A DNA stretch of 37,147 nt from Chthoniobacteraceae bacterium (GCA_947471505.1 CANIWM010000061.1:1-37147); one strand, 5' to 3'; counted from the stretch's first letter, positions 8,332 through 17,562 are shown. Notes: generated by a model from the sequence alone, not told the origin. Numbers and translations are program-made.

Positions 8332-9579
8332 TCATCCGACTGAAGCCATTTCTACGACTTTGCTTTCTTTTTTGGCGAAGACCCGAATCGCTCCGTCACT
8401 GGAAATCTTGATGGCCAGGCCATAGCTTGCGAGCGCCTTAGTTGCAGCCAACCTTCCTCCACCCGAACTTCCCGCAGGAACTTTCACGATTGCTCCAGCC
8501 GCTAGGACCTCACCTTTGTAGCTCAGCACTGTTGCGCCATCCATGGCGAGAATCTCGGCACGAAGGCGACGATCTAGTTCTGGGAACGGCTTCCCAATTA
8601 TCTTTCTCAAACAATTGGCTTTGATTCCACTGCCTACAGCAATCAAGTCGCCCTTCGCGACGACATCAGAATCGCGGAAATCATCTGCCTGAGTTCTTCG
8701 AACTACCGCAATGCAGCCGCCGCTCCTTGCGAATGAAACATCCAGCGAAGACTCATAAATTGCTGCACAAACATCAGGCGGTATCGCTTTTTCTAAAGCT
8801 ATTCTCTTGATGACCGCTTCATGCGTGAAGTGATGCCAAGATCCGCGGCGTTTGCAGAAGACCAAGACCTTGTTCTTAAATACCAAAATCTCCCCGTTTC
8901 GGTTCAGCCCAATTCCAATCCGGTTGCCATCAGTCCATTCCGCAATCCGTGCGAATCGCATCGGCGCAAAAAGCCCAGCGATCTTGGGTGCCTCGGTTGG
9001 CAGAGGCTCATACGAATTGATGAAGCCGTCGGAACTGACGGTCAGGAACGTTTCCAATCCTCCTGCGAGCACGGTTCCAAAGTCCTCACGATAGACATCC
9101 CCGAGTGCGACACCCTTAGAGACGAGCAATGAAGGTTCAATCCCGAGAGCTGCCGAAATTCTACGGCCTTCGTAGGTTTGTTCAGCCCAGGATTCATACT
9201 GCATAATGACCTCGGCAATCGTCGCCCGGAGAGCCTTCTGACTTTCATCTCCGCCAGCCAATGCCCTCGCGATCACCCGCCGCATCGTCGCCCTAATCAG
9301 ATCGGGAAGTGAAGTCTTGTCCCAGAGCGGCTCTAAAGTGCGGAGAACGAGAAGAAAAGACCTCACGACCTCGGTGTCGGCCTCTTCGAAAGGTTGGCTT
9401 CGCGTCAATGTCAGACGATAATCAGCGTCCTTCGATGGGCGAAAGGCGATCTTGCATGGATCAACGTAGGCAACCAATTTTTTGCTGCTTTTTGGGGCAG
9501 TTTCCTCGCCCAAGTCAGACCCCGTAAAGAGAGGCTGAATGAAATGCTTCGTGATGTCCTCAAATTTTGCCTTGTCCAT
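8332..9579 (-). CDS. DisA_N/diadenylate-cyclase-like (DAC-fold) putative nucleotide sensor
   Basis: This 415-residue protein is soluble, with no signal or membrane segment. Its last 70 residues look like the end of a DAC (diadenylate cyclase) domain: DGATVLSYKGEVLAAGAIV from residue 347, then SSGGGRLAATKAL around 372-384, then a closing strand pair. In true cyclases the DGA motif is followed by G-T-R-H-R. Here DGA is kept, but the RHR triad reads R-L-A (Arg376 kept, His and second Arg lost). That favours a binding or sensing role over synthesis. The preceding stretch (GEILVFKNKVLVFCKRRGSWHHF) resembles the non-catalytic DAC-related sensor families described in predicted nucleotide-signalling conflict systems. 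It is wedged between two hsdM genes, with gaps of 30 and 4 nt. The family assignment is by eye. Confidence 0.6.
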   Translation of the reverse strand: MDKAKFEDITKHFIQPLFTGSDLGEETAPKSSKKLVAYVDPCKIAFRPSKDADYRLTLTRSQPFEEADTEVVRSFLLVLRTLEPLWDKTSLPDLIRATMRRVIARALAGGDESQKALRATIAEVIMQYESWAEQTYEGRRISAALGIEPSLLVSKGVALGDVYREDFGTVLAGGLETFLTVSSDGFINSYEPLPTEAPKIAGLFAPMRFARIAEWTDGNRIGIGLNRNGEILVFKNKVLVFCKRRGSWHHFTHEAVIKRIALEKAIPPDVCAAIYESSLDVSFARSGGCIAVVRRTQADDFRDSDVVAKGDLIAVGSGIKANCLRKIIGKPFPELDRRLRAEILAMDGATVLSYKGEVLAAGAIVKVPAGSSGGGRLAATKALASYGLAIKISSDGAIRVFAKKESKVVEMASVG

Positions 9580-9609
9580 TGTTCGGTTGTTTGATGTTTG
9601 AGGTTCTGT

Positions 9610-11124
9610 TCAGGCGCCGGGACTGGTGAGAAGCCCTTCGCGCTTGAGGATTCCCACCAGCCTCTCCTCCGCCGCAAACGCCGCCTCCGCGCTCTCACGC
9701 AGCCGCTTCATCGCCTCCTCCACGGTGAGCACCTCAGCGGTGACCTTCGGCTCGACGTAGCGCGGGATGTTGAGGTTGTGGTCGTTGGCGGCGATCTCGT
9801 CGAGGGTGACGACGCGGGCGATGCCTTCGACATCGGTGTAGTCGCGGACCCAGCCGTGGATGCGCTCGACGTGCTCGGGAAGCAGTTCGTTTTGGGCACG
9901 ACCGGTTTTGAACTCCTTCGAGGCATCGACGATCAGCACCTTGTTCTTCCGGTCCTTCGCCTTCTTCTGCCGGAAGACGAGGATGCAGGCGGCGAGGCCG
10001 GTGCCGTAGAAGAGATTCGGCCCGAGGCCGATGACCGCCTCCAGCAGGTCCATGCCGAGGAGTTTCTTCCGAATCTCGCCCTCCTTGCCCATGCGGAACA
10101 GGGCTCCGTGCGGGAGGACGACGGCCATGCGCCCGGTCTTGGGGGCCATGGATTTGATCATGTGCTGCACCCAGGCGAAGTCGCCGCTCTTGGCGGGCGG
10201 CATGCCGGCGAAGTTTCGGCCATAGGGATCGCTGGACCAGACTTCGTCGCCCCATTTCTCCAGCGAGAAGGGCGGATTGGCGATGACGCAGTCGAAGGTG
10301 GCGAGGTTGTCGCCGGAGAAGAAGGCGGGGCTGCGCAGGGTGTCGCCCCGCACGATTTGGAAATCCGCCGCGCCATGCAGGAAGAGGTTCATGCGAGCAA
10401 TGGCGGAGGTGGTGAGGTTTTTCTCCTGACCGTAAAGCTTGCCCCAGAGCGTGCGGTCGTCGCCGTGGGCTTCTTTCACGTGCTGGATGGATTCAATGAG
10501 CATGCCGCCGGTGCCGCAGGCAGGGTCGTAGAGTGTCTCGCGTTCGCGGGGATCGAGGATGTTCACCATGAGCCGCACAACGGAGCGCGGGGTGTAGAAC
10601 TCGCCCGCCTTCTTGTTCGTGGCGTCGGCGAACTTCTTGATGAGATACTCATACGACTGTCCCAGCACGTCTGCCTTGGCCACGGTATTCCCCAGCGAGA
10701 GCCGCGAAAAATGCTCGATGAGATTCTTGAGCAGCGCATCCGAGAGCCGGTCCTTATTGGTCCACTGCGCATCGCCAAAGATGCCGTAAAGCGTGTGCGG
10801 ATTCGCCTGCTCGATCCCGCGCAGCGCCGTCTGAAGCGCCTGCCCGACATTCGTCGCAACCTCCCGCACATCCCGCCAGTGGCAGTCCTCGGGAATCTGG
10901 AAGCCGTAATTCTCCGGGAACAGCGCGGCTTCCTCATCGCCATCGAACTGCTTCAGCGCCGCCGTGTGCTCCTCGTCATGCACATCCGAGATGCGTTTGA
11001 AAAACAGCAGCGGGAAGACATACGACTTGAAGTCCGCCGCATCCACCGGCCCGCGCAGAATGTTCGCCGCTTCCCACAGGTGGGATTCGAGCTGGCTGAG
11101 TGTCACCGCGCCGGATGCCGTCAT
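9610..11124 (-). CDS. hsdM: Type I restriction-modification methyltransferase subunit M (HsdM), copy 2
   Basis: A second, distinct HsdM, clearly homologous to copy 1 but diverged throughout. The SAM motif reads DPACGTGG at 200-207 and the catalytic motif NPPF at 283-286. I placed the start at the ATG at 11124 (MTASGAVTLSQLESHLWEAAN) because this is where HsdM homology begins. The frame stays open for another 825 bases upstream, but that stretch is a phosphoesterase remnant, not HsdM. The 504-residue product appears complete. It has no hsdS or hsdR of its own nearby. It may be what remains of another RM locus, or it may work with the DAC-like protein encoded 30 nt downstream. The promoter is unclear. 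Confidence 0.92.
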   Translation of the reverse strand: MTASGAVTLSQLESHLWEAANILRGPVDAADFKSYVFPLLFFKRISDVHDEEHTAALKQFDGDEEAALFPENYGFQIPEDCHWRDVREVATNVGQALQTALRGIEQANPHTLYGIFGDAQWTNKDRLSDALLKNLIEHFSRLSLGNTVAKADVLGQSYEYLIKKFADATNKKAGEFYTPRSVVRLMVNILDPRERETLYDPACGTGGMLIESIQHVKEAHGDDRTLWGKLYGQEKNLTTSAIARMNLFLHGAADFQIVRGDTLRSPAFFSGDNLATFDCVIANPPFSLEKWGDEVWSSDPYGRNFAGMPPAKSGDFAWVQHMIKSMAPKTGRMAVVLPHGALFRMGKEGEIRKKLLGMDLLEAVIGLGPNLFYGTGLAACILVFRQKKAKDRKNKVLIVDASKEFKTGRAQNELLPEHVERIHGWVRDYTDVEGIARVVTLDEIAANDHNLNIPRYVEPKVTAEVLTVEEAMKRLRESAEAAFAAEERLVGILKREGLLTSPGA

Positions 11125-11309
11125 GGAAGTGTGCGTGCAGAGACCCGACTCTGGAGAAAACGGACTTGATAGCTGGTTGCGAGCAGTTGGAACACTTCTG
11201 GACACTAAAGAACACGCGCAGATGAAGGCAACTGGGAATCGAACCGCTAACCAAAGTTTTTGCGGCAGATTGCGAATCCAACCATGCGAGGTCGCCATCG
11301 GCAACCATG

Positions 11310-11925
11310 GCGTGCTCCGTTCCACCCGCACGAATTTCCCGCCATCGACCGCTGCTTCTCCGCACCAGCGATAGGCGGCGAGATTTCCGCCCAGCTTTCC
11401 GGCGACGCTGTAATCGAGGCACACTGCGTTCTCTGCCAGCGGAACCGGTGGCTTTGGCGGCAGCCAGTGGTGGCCAAACGCCACGACGGGCTCTTCCTCG
11501 CCGTAATACGGAACTCGCGCGAGGATCTCGGCGGGAACAGCAACCTCGGGCGGTTCCGAGCTCGGCGGAAAGACCAGTTTCCGATACGTCACGCCCGCGC
11601 GGTGCCCAGGGCTGAACCACCGTGCGCGGATGTCCTCATTGGCGTGTCCTTCCTTGTCGATGAACTCCACGCCTTCGGGCAGCAGCGCCTCCGGACCCAC
11701 AAGCAGCGCCACGACCGCCGCATGGTCCGGCGTTCCCTCCGTTCCCGATTCGTGGAAGAATGAACCGTCTGCAAAGAGCCGTCCGCCGATTTTTGCCACT
11801 GCATCGCGGCACCACGCAGCATGAACGATCCGGATGCCGCAGAGGTCGAGATAAAGCGGCACTCTGCGAAACCAATCGAGACATCTCATCCATTCGTCGG
11901 CGTGGAATGTCCTGCGTGCAAATTC
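11310..11925 (-). pseudogene. 5'-truncated metallophosphoesterase remnant
   Basis: The open frame reading into hsdM2 encodes the C-terminal part of a calcineurin-like phosphoesterase. It has WMRCLDWFRRVPLYLDLCGI, VHAAW, FGHHWLPPKPP and CLDYSVAGKLGGNLAAYRW, which align along their length with the intact gene at 20415-21356 (WDGYLAWFATLPLWLDLGGL, VHANW, FGHYWLPFEG, CLDYSVAKDGPLTAYRW). About the first 120 residues are missing, including all N-terminal metal-binding motifs (GDIHGH, GDFIDRG, GNHEY). The remnant begins almost exactly at the zorD stop codon, so the break coincides with the Zorya 3' edge. The two copies are diverged, so they are paralogues and not a recent duplication. No activity is expected. 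Confidence 0.82.
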
Positions 11926-14900
11926 AGCCGACGCGCTCTCGACTGGCATCCTTTGCTAAAAGCATTGCCAACGAAATGTTGGCCTTGCTGAGCTCGCAGG
12001 AAAGCCACGCACGGTCATGCACGGATACTCCACATATTCGCGCGGCTTGTTGCGTGCGTTTGCTGAGGCGGCGGGCGGTCGTGTGAAGGCAACGCTGGCT
12101 GAAGGAGACGGCCAACGAATTTTCGTAAAACGGCCTCGCTCCCTCAACTTCTCGCACGGCCACTTCGCTATCCAATTCATCGCGGGAAGTCGCCTTGCAC
12201 TGGATGAGTAAGTTTTCCCGCTGCGTGCCCCAGCCAAGCACCACGACATCGCACCCGTGATCGCTTCCGCCGGGCGTGAGAATCACCCGCTCCGCATCGC
12301 GTTCGTAAAGCACCGCGATGAGCGCCTCGAACAATCTCCACGACAGACGCAGCGCAGCGGTGAGGTCGAGAGTGGCGGATGGGACAGTGGCGGCGATTGG
12401 ACCGAGGACGCTCTCAATGAGTTCTGAATCTGTGACAGACTGCGGCGGAACAAGGCCGAGTGCGCCTTGGAGTCCACGCTTCTTTTCAATCAGCCCGTGC
12501 AGCACGTCATCAAATGATCGGCGCTCTGAGTTTGGATGCCGCGCGGCGGGTAGATACACTGTAACAGCGCGGGTTTGGCCGATTCGATAGGCGCGGTCGG
12601 TAGCCTGATCTTCCTTCGCGGGATTCCAATGGCGTTCTAGGTGAATGACGTGATTTGCCGCCACGATGTTTAGCCCGGCACCAGCGGCAATTGGGGAAAG
12701 AATACAGATGCCGAATCCTTCCCGTTTGCTGAAGTGCTCGATCAAACCGAGCCGCGTTTCCTCGGGGTCGTGACGCGAAGTGGCTTTCGTATCGCCATTG
12801 ATAATCGGCACGTTGATCCCGTGAATCAGCGCAAGGTGACGTGCGAGCGCTTCCTGGAGTTTTTTCTGCACGCAGAAGACGAGCACCTTTTCCCCGAGCG
12901 GCTTGATCTCATCCAGTCGCCGCAGCAGCCACGTCAATTTCCCGGAACGCTGAAGCATCGCGCGAGAATCGCGGGGGTTATTGGCCGTTCCAATGGTGCC
13001 GCCAGCAAGCAAGTCGGGGTGCAAGGAGACTTGGCGGAGTTGCCAGAGCGCGGCGAGTTGCCGGTTCTGGCGCACGGGGTTGCTCTCGGCGGCGGGGTCT
13101 TCGCCTTGCGCACTGGCTACGATGGCGTCGTAGGCGATCACTTGCTCGGCAGTCAACTCGACGGGGACTGCTTGATTGTGTCCGGTCTTCTTGGGCAACC
13201 CAGTCAGCTCCTCTTCCTTCATCCGTCGAAGCATCAACTCGCCAACGTGGGCACGCAGCCGCAACCCGATTTCACCCATGTTGTCAGGCTCCCGGATCAT
13301 CGGCGTAATCCAGTTCTTGCGAAACTCCACGAACGAGCCGAGTGGGCCGGGTTCTGAGGTATCCAGAATAGACCAGAAATCGCCGAGATGGTTTTCGACC
13401 GGAGTGCCAGTGAGCGTCAGCCGGAACAGCGCCTTGAGCGATTTGGCTGCGATGGTCTGGAGAGCGTTCGGGTTTTTGATGTTTTGCGCCTCATCGAAAA
13501 TCGCCGCGCTCCACTCTGCCTTGGCAAAAGAGAAGCGGTAATCACGAAGCGTTTGATACGTGGTCAGCACACAGCTTCCCGGAAGGTCGAGACTGCGTTC
13601 CGTTCCATCGCCAAAGCCGAGTCCGTATTCCAAAACCTCTCCCGGCACCGCTTTGTCGCGGCCACCGGGACGCCGCCGCACGCGATTCAACTCTCCATCG
13701 GTTTGCGCGATCAAAACGCGGCTGAATACCGGGTTTCCCTCGCCGTAGCTTTTCGTGATTTCGGCCTTCCAATTTTCCAGCAAGGAAAGCGGGGCGACAA
13801 TGAGCACGGCGGGCGGTTCTCCGCCGACCGTCGCACGCCAGAGATCGAACCATTCGCGCAAGAAAATGAGCGTGCTGAAGGTTTTGCCGAGTCCCATATC
13901 ATCCGCCAACAATGCACCTGCGCCGAGGCCGGTTATTTCATCGGGACTTTCGCGGCGGCGCATGGCACGCCGGGCGTGGCGGAGCAGCCAGAGCACCGCC
14001 GCCTGCTGGTGCAGCATGGGTTCACGCGCATAACGCAGAAAGTTCGGCTCCGCGCAGTCCTGATCCATTTCAGGGTCGCGCCAGCCGAAGGTGAGATCGG
14101 TATCGTTGGCGAGAATCAGGGGAACCATCGGCCCTGAGTCATCCGCATCATCGTCGCTCGGTTGTGGGTCGCCACTTCCACCCGGCTCTCCTTTTCCTTC
14201 ATCCTCGCCCGGAGGCTTTTTGTCCGGCTGCGGCTTTTTGCCAAACCAGTCTTCGCCTTCCTCCCACATCGAACCCGCATAGACCGCCTTCCAAACTCCA
14301 ATCCCCGTGACGCGCGGGCTGAACTCCGTCTCGATGTCCGGGAAGACGTGTTCTGCCATCCACGAAGCCGGGTCTTTTTGAAATGCCTCCACCGCCGCCT
14401 TTGGCACCCGTCCGCGCTCGACGAGTGCGCGGGCCTGCCGGGTTTGCGTGGGATCGAGGAGGATGATGGTCTTCCCCACGCGAAACACCGCTCGCGGCGC
14501 ATCGCCCGACATCTGGCCGAGGCGTTTCTCCACCTCATCAACACTCAAAGCCGGAAAGTCGCCGCTAACCATCGGGCGCAAAATGAGATCGCCGCTACCG
14601 CCTTCGGGCCGGGCATCCACGCTGAGTTCGCGCGCATTGGCGATGAGCGTTTCGTCGAACGCTGCGAGGTCAATGTGGCAACCCGCCTCACGCGCTTCAC
14701 GGAGCGTTGCAAGCAAGCTCAGGTTTGCCAGTTCGTCGCGCTCGCCTGCATCGCGCCAAGTCTGGAAAGCGAGCAATGCCGCGTATTGCGCGGCTGTGGG
14801 GAGGTACCTTTCTTTGCCAACCTCAAGGATCGGCCCGCGTAGCTTCCACTCCCAGCGCACTTCCGCGCCCGGATCGACCAAGCCCAACCGAATGGTAAAG

Positions 14901-15217
14901 CTCGGCGACTGCGGCACAGAGCCAGTCTGGAGACGCATCCCTCCCGCCCACGGCGAAGGGAGCAGAAAACCTTCGCGCGTCTCTCTATCGAGCCGCACGG
15001 CGTCTGCCGCCGCGATGAAAATCCCCGCATCCACTTCTCGAACCTCCGCTTGCCCGCACTCTGCGAGCATTTGCATCCGAATCAGCCCAAGTTGCCCGTC
15101 TTCATCCGCACTGCCTTGCTTGGCCTTTGCGTAGTGCTTGGCGTTGGAAAAGCGGATCGCGAGGCCGTCGGCGTTGGCAGACCAAGTGAAAGTGGGCGTG
15201 GATGAGAATAGTGGCAT
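11924..15217 (-). CDS. zorD: Zorya type I effector ZorD (SNF2 helicase with Mrr-like nuclease)
   Basis: ZorD is the DNA-acting effector of type I Zorya. I placed the start at the ATG at 15217, 4 nt after the zorC stop (1097 residues); a longer frame exists but would overlap zorC by 83 nt. Layout: an N-terminal region of about 325 residues, an acidic, Pro/Gly-rich linker at about 327-363, an SF2/SNF2 motor with Walker A DDMGLGKT 439-446, DEAQ 575-578, TGTP 603-606 and RIGQTRA 878-884, then a C-terminal restriction-endonuclease-like domain with Asp990 (HGCD) and the Q-x-K motif QCK 1006-1008. All key residues are present. The 3' end abuts the phosphoesterase remnant, which marks the island boundary. 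Confidence 0.94.
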   Translation of the reverse strand: MPLFSSTPTFTWSANADGLAIRFSNAKHYAKAKQGSADEDGQLGLIRMQMLAECGQAEVREVDAGIFIAAADAVRLDRETREGFLLPSPWAGGMRLQTGSVPQSPSFTIRLGLVDPGAEVRWEWKLRGPILEVGKERYLPTAAQYAALLAFQTWRDAGERDELANLSLLATLREAREAGCHIDLAAFDETLIANARELSVDARPEGGSGDLILRPMVSGDFPALSVDEVEKRLGQMSGDAPRAVFRVGKTIILLDPTQTRQARALVERGRVPKAAVEAFQKDPASWMAEHVFPDIETEFSPRVTGIGVWKAVYAGSMWEEGEDWFGKKPQPDKKPPGEDEGKGEPGGSGDPQPSDDDADDSGPMVPLILANDTDLTFGWRDPEMDQDCAEPNFLRYAREPMLHQQAAVLWLLRHARRAMRRRESPDEITGLGAGALLADDMGLGKTFSTLIFLREWFDLWRATVGGEPPAVLIVAPLSLLENWKAEITKSYGEGNPVFSRVLIAQTDGELNRVRRRPGGRDKAVPGEVLEYGLGFGDGTERSLDLPGSCVLTTYQTLRDYRFSFAKAEWSAAIFDEAQNIKNPNALQTIAAKSLKALFRLTLTGTPVENHLGDFWSILDTSEPGPLGSFVEFRKNWITPMIREPDNMGEIGLRLRAHVGELMLRRMKEEELTGLPKKTGHNQAVPVELTAEQVIAYDAIVASAQGEDPAAESNPVRQNRQLAALWQLRQVSLHPDLLAGGTIGTANNPRDSRAMLQRSGKLTWLLRRLDEIKPLGEKVLVFCVQKKLQEALARHLALIHGINVPIINGDTKATSRHDPEETRLGLIEHFSKREGFGICILSPIAAGAGLNIVAANHVIHLERHWNPAKEDQATDRAYRIGQTRAVTVYLPAARHPNSERRSFDDVLHGLIEKKRGLQGALGLVPPQSVTDSELIESVLGPIAATVPSATLDLTAALRLSWRLFEALIAVLYERDAERVILTPGGSDHGCDVVVLGWGTQRENLLIQCKATSRDELDSEVAVREVEGARPFYENSLAVSFSQRCLHTTARRLSKRTQQAARICGVSVHDRAWLSCELSKANISLAMLLAKDASRERVG

Positions 15218-15221
15218 GGTG

Positions 15222-16649
15222 CTATATGCGAACGTCGTCCCACTCGAAGTGGAAGCGGCTGCGGAGCTGGTCAAAAAAGCGATTGATCCATTTACCGCCT
15301 TCATCGTGCCGCAGAAACACTGGGCATTCTCTGGGACTGATGCGCAGCTCCCTATCTTGATAAGTCACTTTAGGACGCTCCCAAAAGCCGTGAATTGGAA
15401 AATCTTGGTGGAACATCCGAAGACCAAAGCTGTGCGTTCCCTCGATGACGTAAATATCGTCCACGCACCGTAAGCAGATCATGCTCGTTTCATCGGTCGT
15501 TGCGCTCAGATGCGCGACAGTCCACACGTCGCGATACTGTCGGTCGAGGTGCTGGTATGCCGACCAGTTCAGTGCGAGCCGTGCTGACTGGATTTTGCCC
15601 GCATCATAGAGCCCAAGAAGAAAGCGGGAGCGAAGAGCGAATTGAGGCTCCTTGTCGGTTCCTTGCAGGCTCCGTCTGAGAAACTCGATAAAGAAGCGCA
15701 GCGTCAGCCCAGTGATACCCTGTTGCGCAAGCCTGAGTTCATCGTCCGTTGCCCAACCCCACCACTTCGCTCCTTCGGCGGTTGCCCGACCGTGGCGAGG
15801 ATCACAGCCTAGCCTCACGATCCAATTTGACCAGTCCCCGCTCCATTTGCGTGCTCCCTCTTTGGCGACACGTTGAACCATGATTTGCAAAGCAGCCGCG
15901 CCCATCAGTTGCGAAGCAGACGCTCGCTTTTCCCTGATCGAGTCCGATGCGATCTCCGCCAAAGCCGGAATCTCCTCTCCGAATGCACAGTTTTTGAGCG
16001 CGTTCAGCAGGAAAAGCCGCCGCAGGGATTCCATGAACCGTCCCTCACTGGGAACCGCAAACCGTTCGATTAGAGACGGCAGCGGCTCATTCTTTTTAGC
16101 CGCACGGACAACATTTTGATCCCCCTCAGTGCTAAATAAGACTTTTCGATAGAACCGCCATTGGAAGATCGGCCCTTCACCTTCGGGCTCTATACTCTCG
16201 AATGCCTCAACCAGACGCGCACACAGACGGGACAAGCCAGAAAAAGGCAGATGCTCGAAGTGCGTGAAAAATAGCAGGACAGCCTGCTTGCGGAGCCTGC
16301 CATTCCACTCGCGACCGTTTTCGCCAAGCACAGAACTGGCGTGGGATTCGTCGAATTGCGGAAGCCATGATGCGTCCGGCTGCGCGGCATATTGAATGTA
16401 GAGGCTAAGGAGTAGTCGTGTGCGCCCGTCCACGTCCGTGGCCTGCTCGAAGGTGACGCCTTCCCCGGGGTTCATCAGCCGCCGCTTCATCATGTCTTTG
16501 CGATTCTCATACACGCGCGAGTTCGTATCGCCTGCAGCGTTTGCATAATTGCGGTCGGTAATGACCTCCAATTTCCGAACAGCAGAGACCAGTTGGATAG
16601 CGTGGATACGGGGAAAGGGCATCTCTTTGAGGTCAAGGTGCATGTTCAT
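15222..16649 (-). CDS. zorC: Zorya protein ZorC (EH-signature domain)
   Basis: ZorC is the EH-signature component of type I Zorya. It binds DNA and is thought to act with ZorD after the membrane motor senses invasion. The 475-residue protein is helical and soluble. The two residues that name the domain are visible near the C-terminus: Glu403 in VIEGTHSFGLR and His448 in FLRHDEGGKWINRFF. The ATG at 16649 overlaps the end of zorB by 17 nt; an internal ATG six bases later (MHLDLKEMPF) is equally plausible. It ends with TAG 4 nt before zorD. Its position between zorB and zorD is the canonical type I gene order. Confidence 0.93.
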   Translation of the reverse strand: MNMHLDLKEMPFPRIHAIQLVSAVRKLEVITDRNYANAAGDTNSRVYENRKDMMKRRLMNPGEGVTFEQATDVDGRTRLLLSLYIQYAAQPDASWLPQFDESHASSVLGENGREWNGRLRKQAVLLFFTHFEHLPFSGLSRLCARLVEAFESIEPEGEGPIFQWRFYRKVLFSTEGDQNVVRAAKKNEPLPSLIERFAVPSEGRFMESLRRLFLLNALKNCAFGEEIPALAEIASDSIREKRASASQLMGAAALQIMVQRVAKEGARKWSGDWSNWIVRLGCDPRHGRATAEGAKWWGWATDDELRLAQQGITGLTLRFFIEFLRRSLQGTDKEPQFALRSRFLLGLYDAGKIQSARLALNWSAYQHLDRQYRDVWTVAHLSATTDETSMICLRCVDDIYVIEGTHSFGLRMFHQDFPIHGFWERPKVTYQDRELRISPRECPVFLRHDEGGKWINRFFDQLRSRFHFEWDDVRI

Positions 16650-17553
16650 CTTCTTTGAGTTCTTTTAGTTCCTTGATCAATGAGTTCGTCTTTTTGCCCA
16701 TCGCTTCTAGCTTGCTCTGGAGACCTTCAAGGTTCTGTTTTTCCGAAGAAACGAGGGTGAAGCGAATATCTATGCGGCGATCCTCTGGGCGATCGTTTTT
16801 GAGAGGGACTCCGTCTAAACGGCGATTGGTTGAACGAGTATCCGCGTAGCCACTCACCGATATGAGGAGCTTGGGCTCGATGTTTGGATTAGTGGGCTTC
16901 GTTATGAGGGTTTTAAGTCCGGCCAATTCCCCCGGCTTATCTGTCCAGAAGTTCCAGAGAGAGATCGCTCGGTAGGTGCTCAATCCCCAGTTTCCCATTT
17001 TCCGCGAATTCGGCACCGAATCGGTGTGCCCTTCGACGAAAACGGTATCGAGCAATGTCCGGTTTTCATCTTTGGAAAGTGCTTGGAGCAATGCTTGTCC
17101 GATGGCGCTGGCCGGGCCAGTGTGCGCGAGCGGAATTTCGTCTTGGCCGAGTGCAAACTGAAGTTGCTGCTCAGGGATACGAAGCACGGTGTCGTTCTCC
17201 ACAATGGCGATGTCGATACCCCGCTCCTTAAGGTCTTTTTTGATATCCTTGAGCATCACTGAAAGAGCGCCCTCCCGCTGAGTGACGTCTCCCAGCGAAT
17301 TCGCGATGCTGCCTTGAATATCCTGAATATCCTCAAGGCTTTTGAGCAGTTTATCCTTCGCGACAGTAATTGCAGCCTGCCGTTTTTTGTGGGCGGCATC
17401 CTGATCCTTCTTATTCTTATCAAGTTCGATCAATGTCACGATCAGCACGAGAATGAAAATCGCCAAAAGGCTTGCCATAAAGTCGGAGAAAGTCAGGAGA
17501 AACGGATTCTCTCCTTCTCCCGATTTCTTCGGTATCTGGCGTCTGCGGAACAT
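16633..17553 (-). CDS. zorB: Zorya motor protein ZorB (MotB/OmpA-like)
   Basis: ZorB is the stator-rotor partner of ZorA, comparable to MotB. It has one N-terminal transmembrane helix (about 18-44) carrying Asp24 (TFSDFMASLL), the position of the proton-carrying aspartate in MotB-type proteins. A periplasmic coiled-coil linker follows, and then an OmpA-like peptidoglycan-binding domain with VEGHTDSVP at 173-181 and the closing DRRIDIRF at 258-265. At 306 residues it matches the family. It starts 9 nt after zorA and overlaps zorC by 17 nt. In characterised type I Zorya, two ZorB copies sit inside a ZorA pentamer, and ion flow drives rotation. Confidence 0.95.
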   Translation of the reverse strand: MFRRRQIPKKSGEGENPFLLTFSDFMASLLAIFILVLIVTLIELDKNKKDQDAAHKKRQAAITVAKDKLLKSLEDIQDIQGSIANSLGDVTQREGALSVMLKDIKKDLKERGIDIAIVENDTVLRIPEQQLQFALGQDEIPLAHTGPASAIGQALLQALSKDENRTLLDTVFVEGHTDSVPNSRKMGNWGLSTYRAISLWNFWTDKPGELAGLKTLITKPTNPNIEPKLLISVSGYADTRSTNRRLDGVPLKNDRPEDRRIDIRFTLVSSEKQNLEGLQSKLEAMGKKTNSLIKELKELKEDEHAP

Positions 17554-17562
17554 AGGTGCGTG

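Noticed and set aside
6843-11169. Long plus-strand open frames antisense to the two hsdM genes, and similar ones antisense to hsdR
   Set aside because: They mirror the G/C-rich codon positions of the true genes, are rich in Gly/Leu/His/Arg, and show no family motif; the minus-strand genes are unambiguous.
11215-11260. tRNA-like T-loop (GGTTCGATTCCC on the minus strand) between the phosphoesterase remnant and hsdM2
   Set aside because: The flanking bases do not form a 5-bp T stem, and no acceptor, anticodon or D arm can be drawn, so it is neither a tRNA gene nor a clear attachment-site remnant.
9610-11949. A 779-residue phosphoesterase-HsdM fusion protein
   Set aside because: The phosphoesterase part lacks its catalytic N-terminal half and begins at the zorD stop; about 65 non-homologous residues separate it from a natural HsdM start at 11124.
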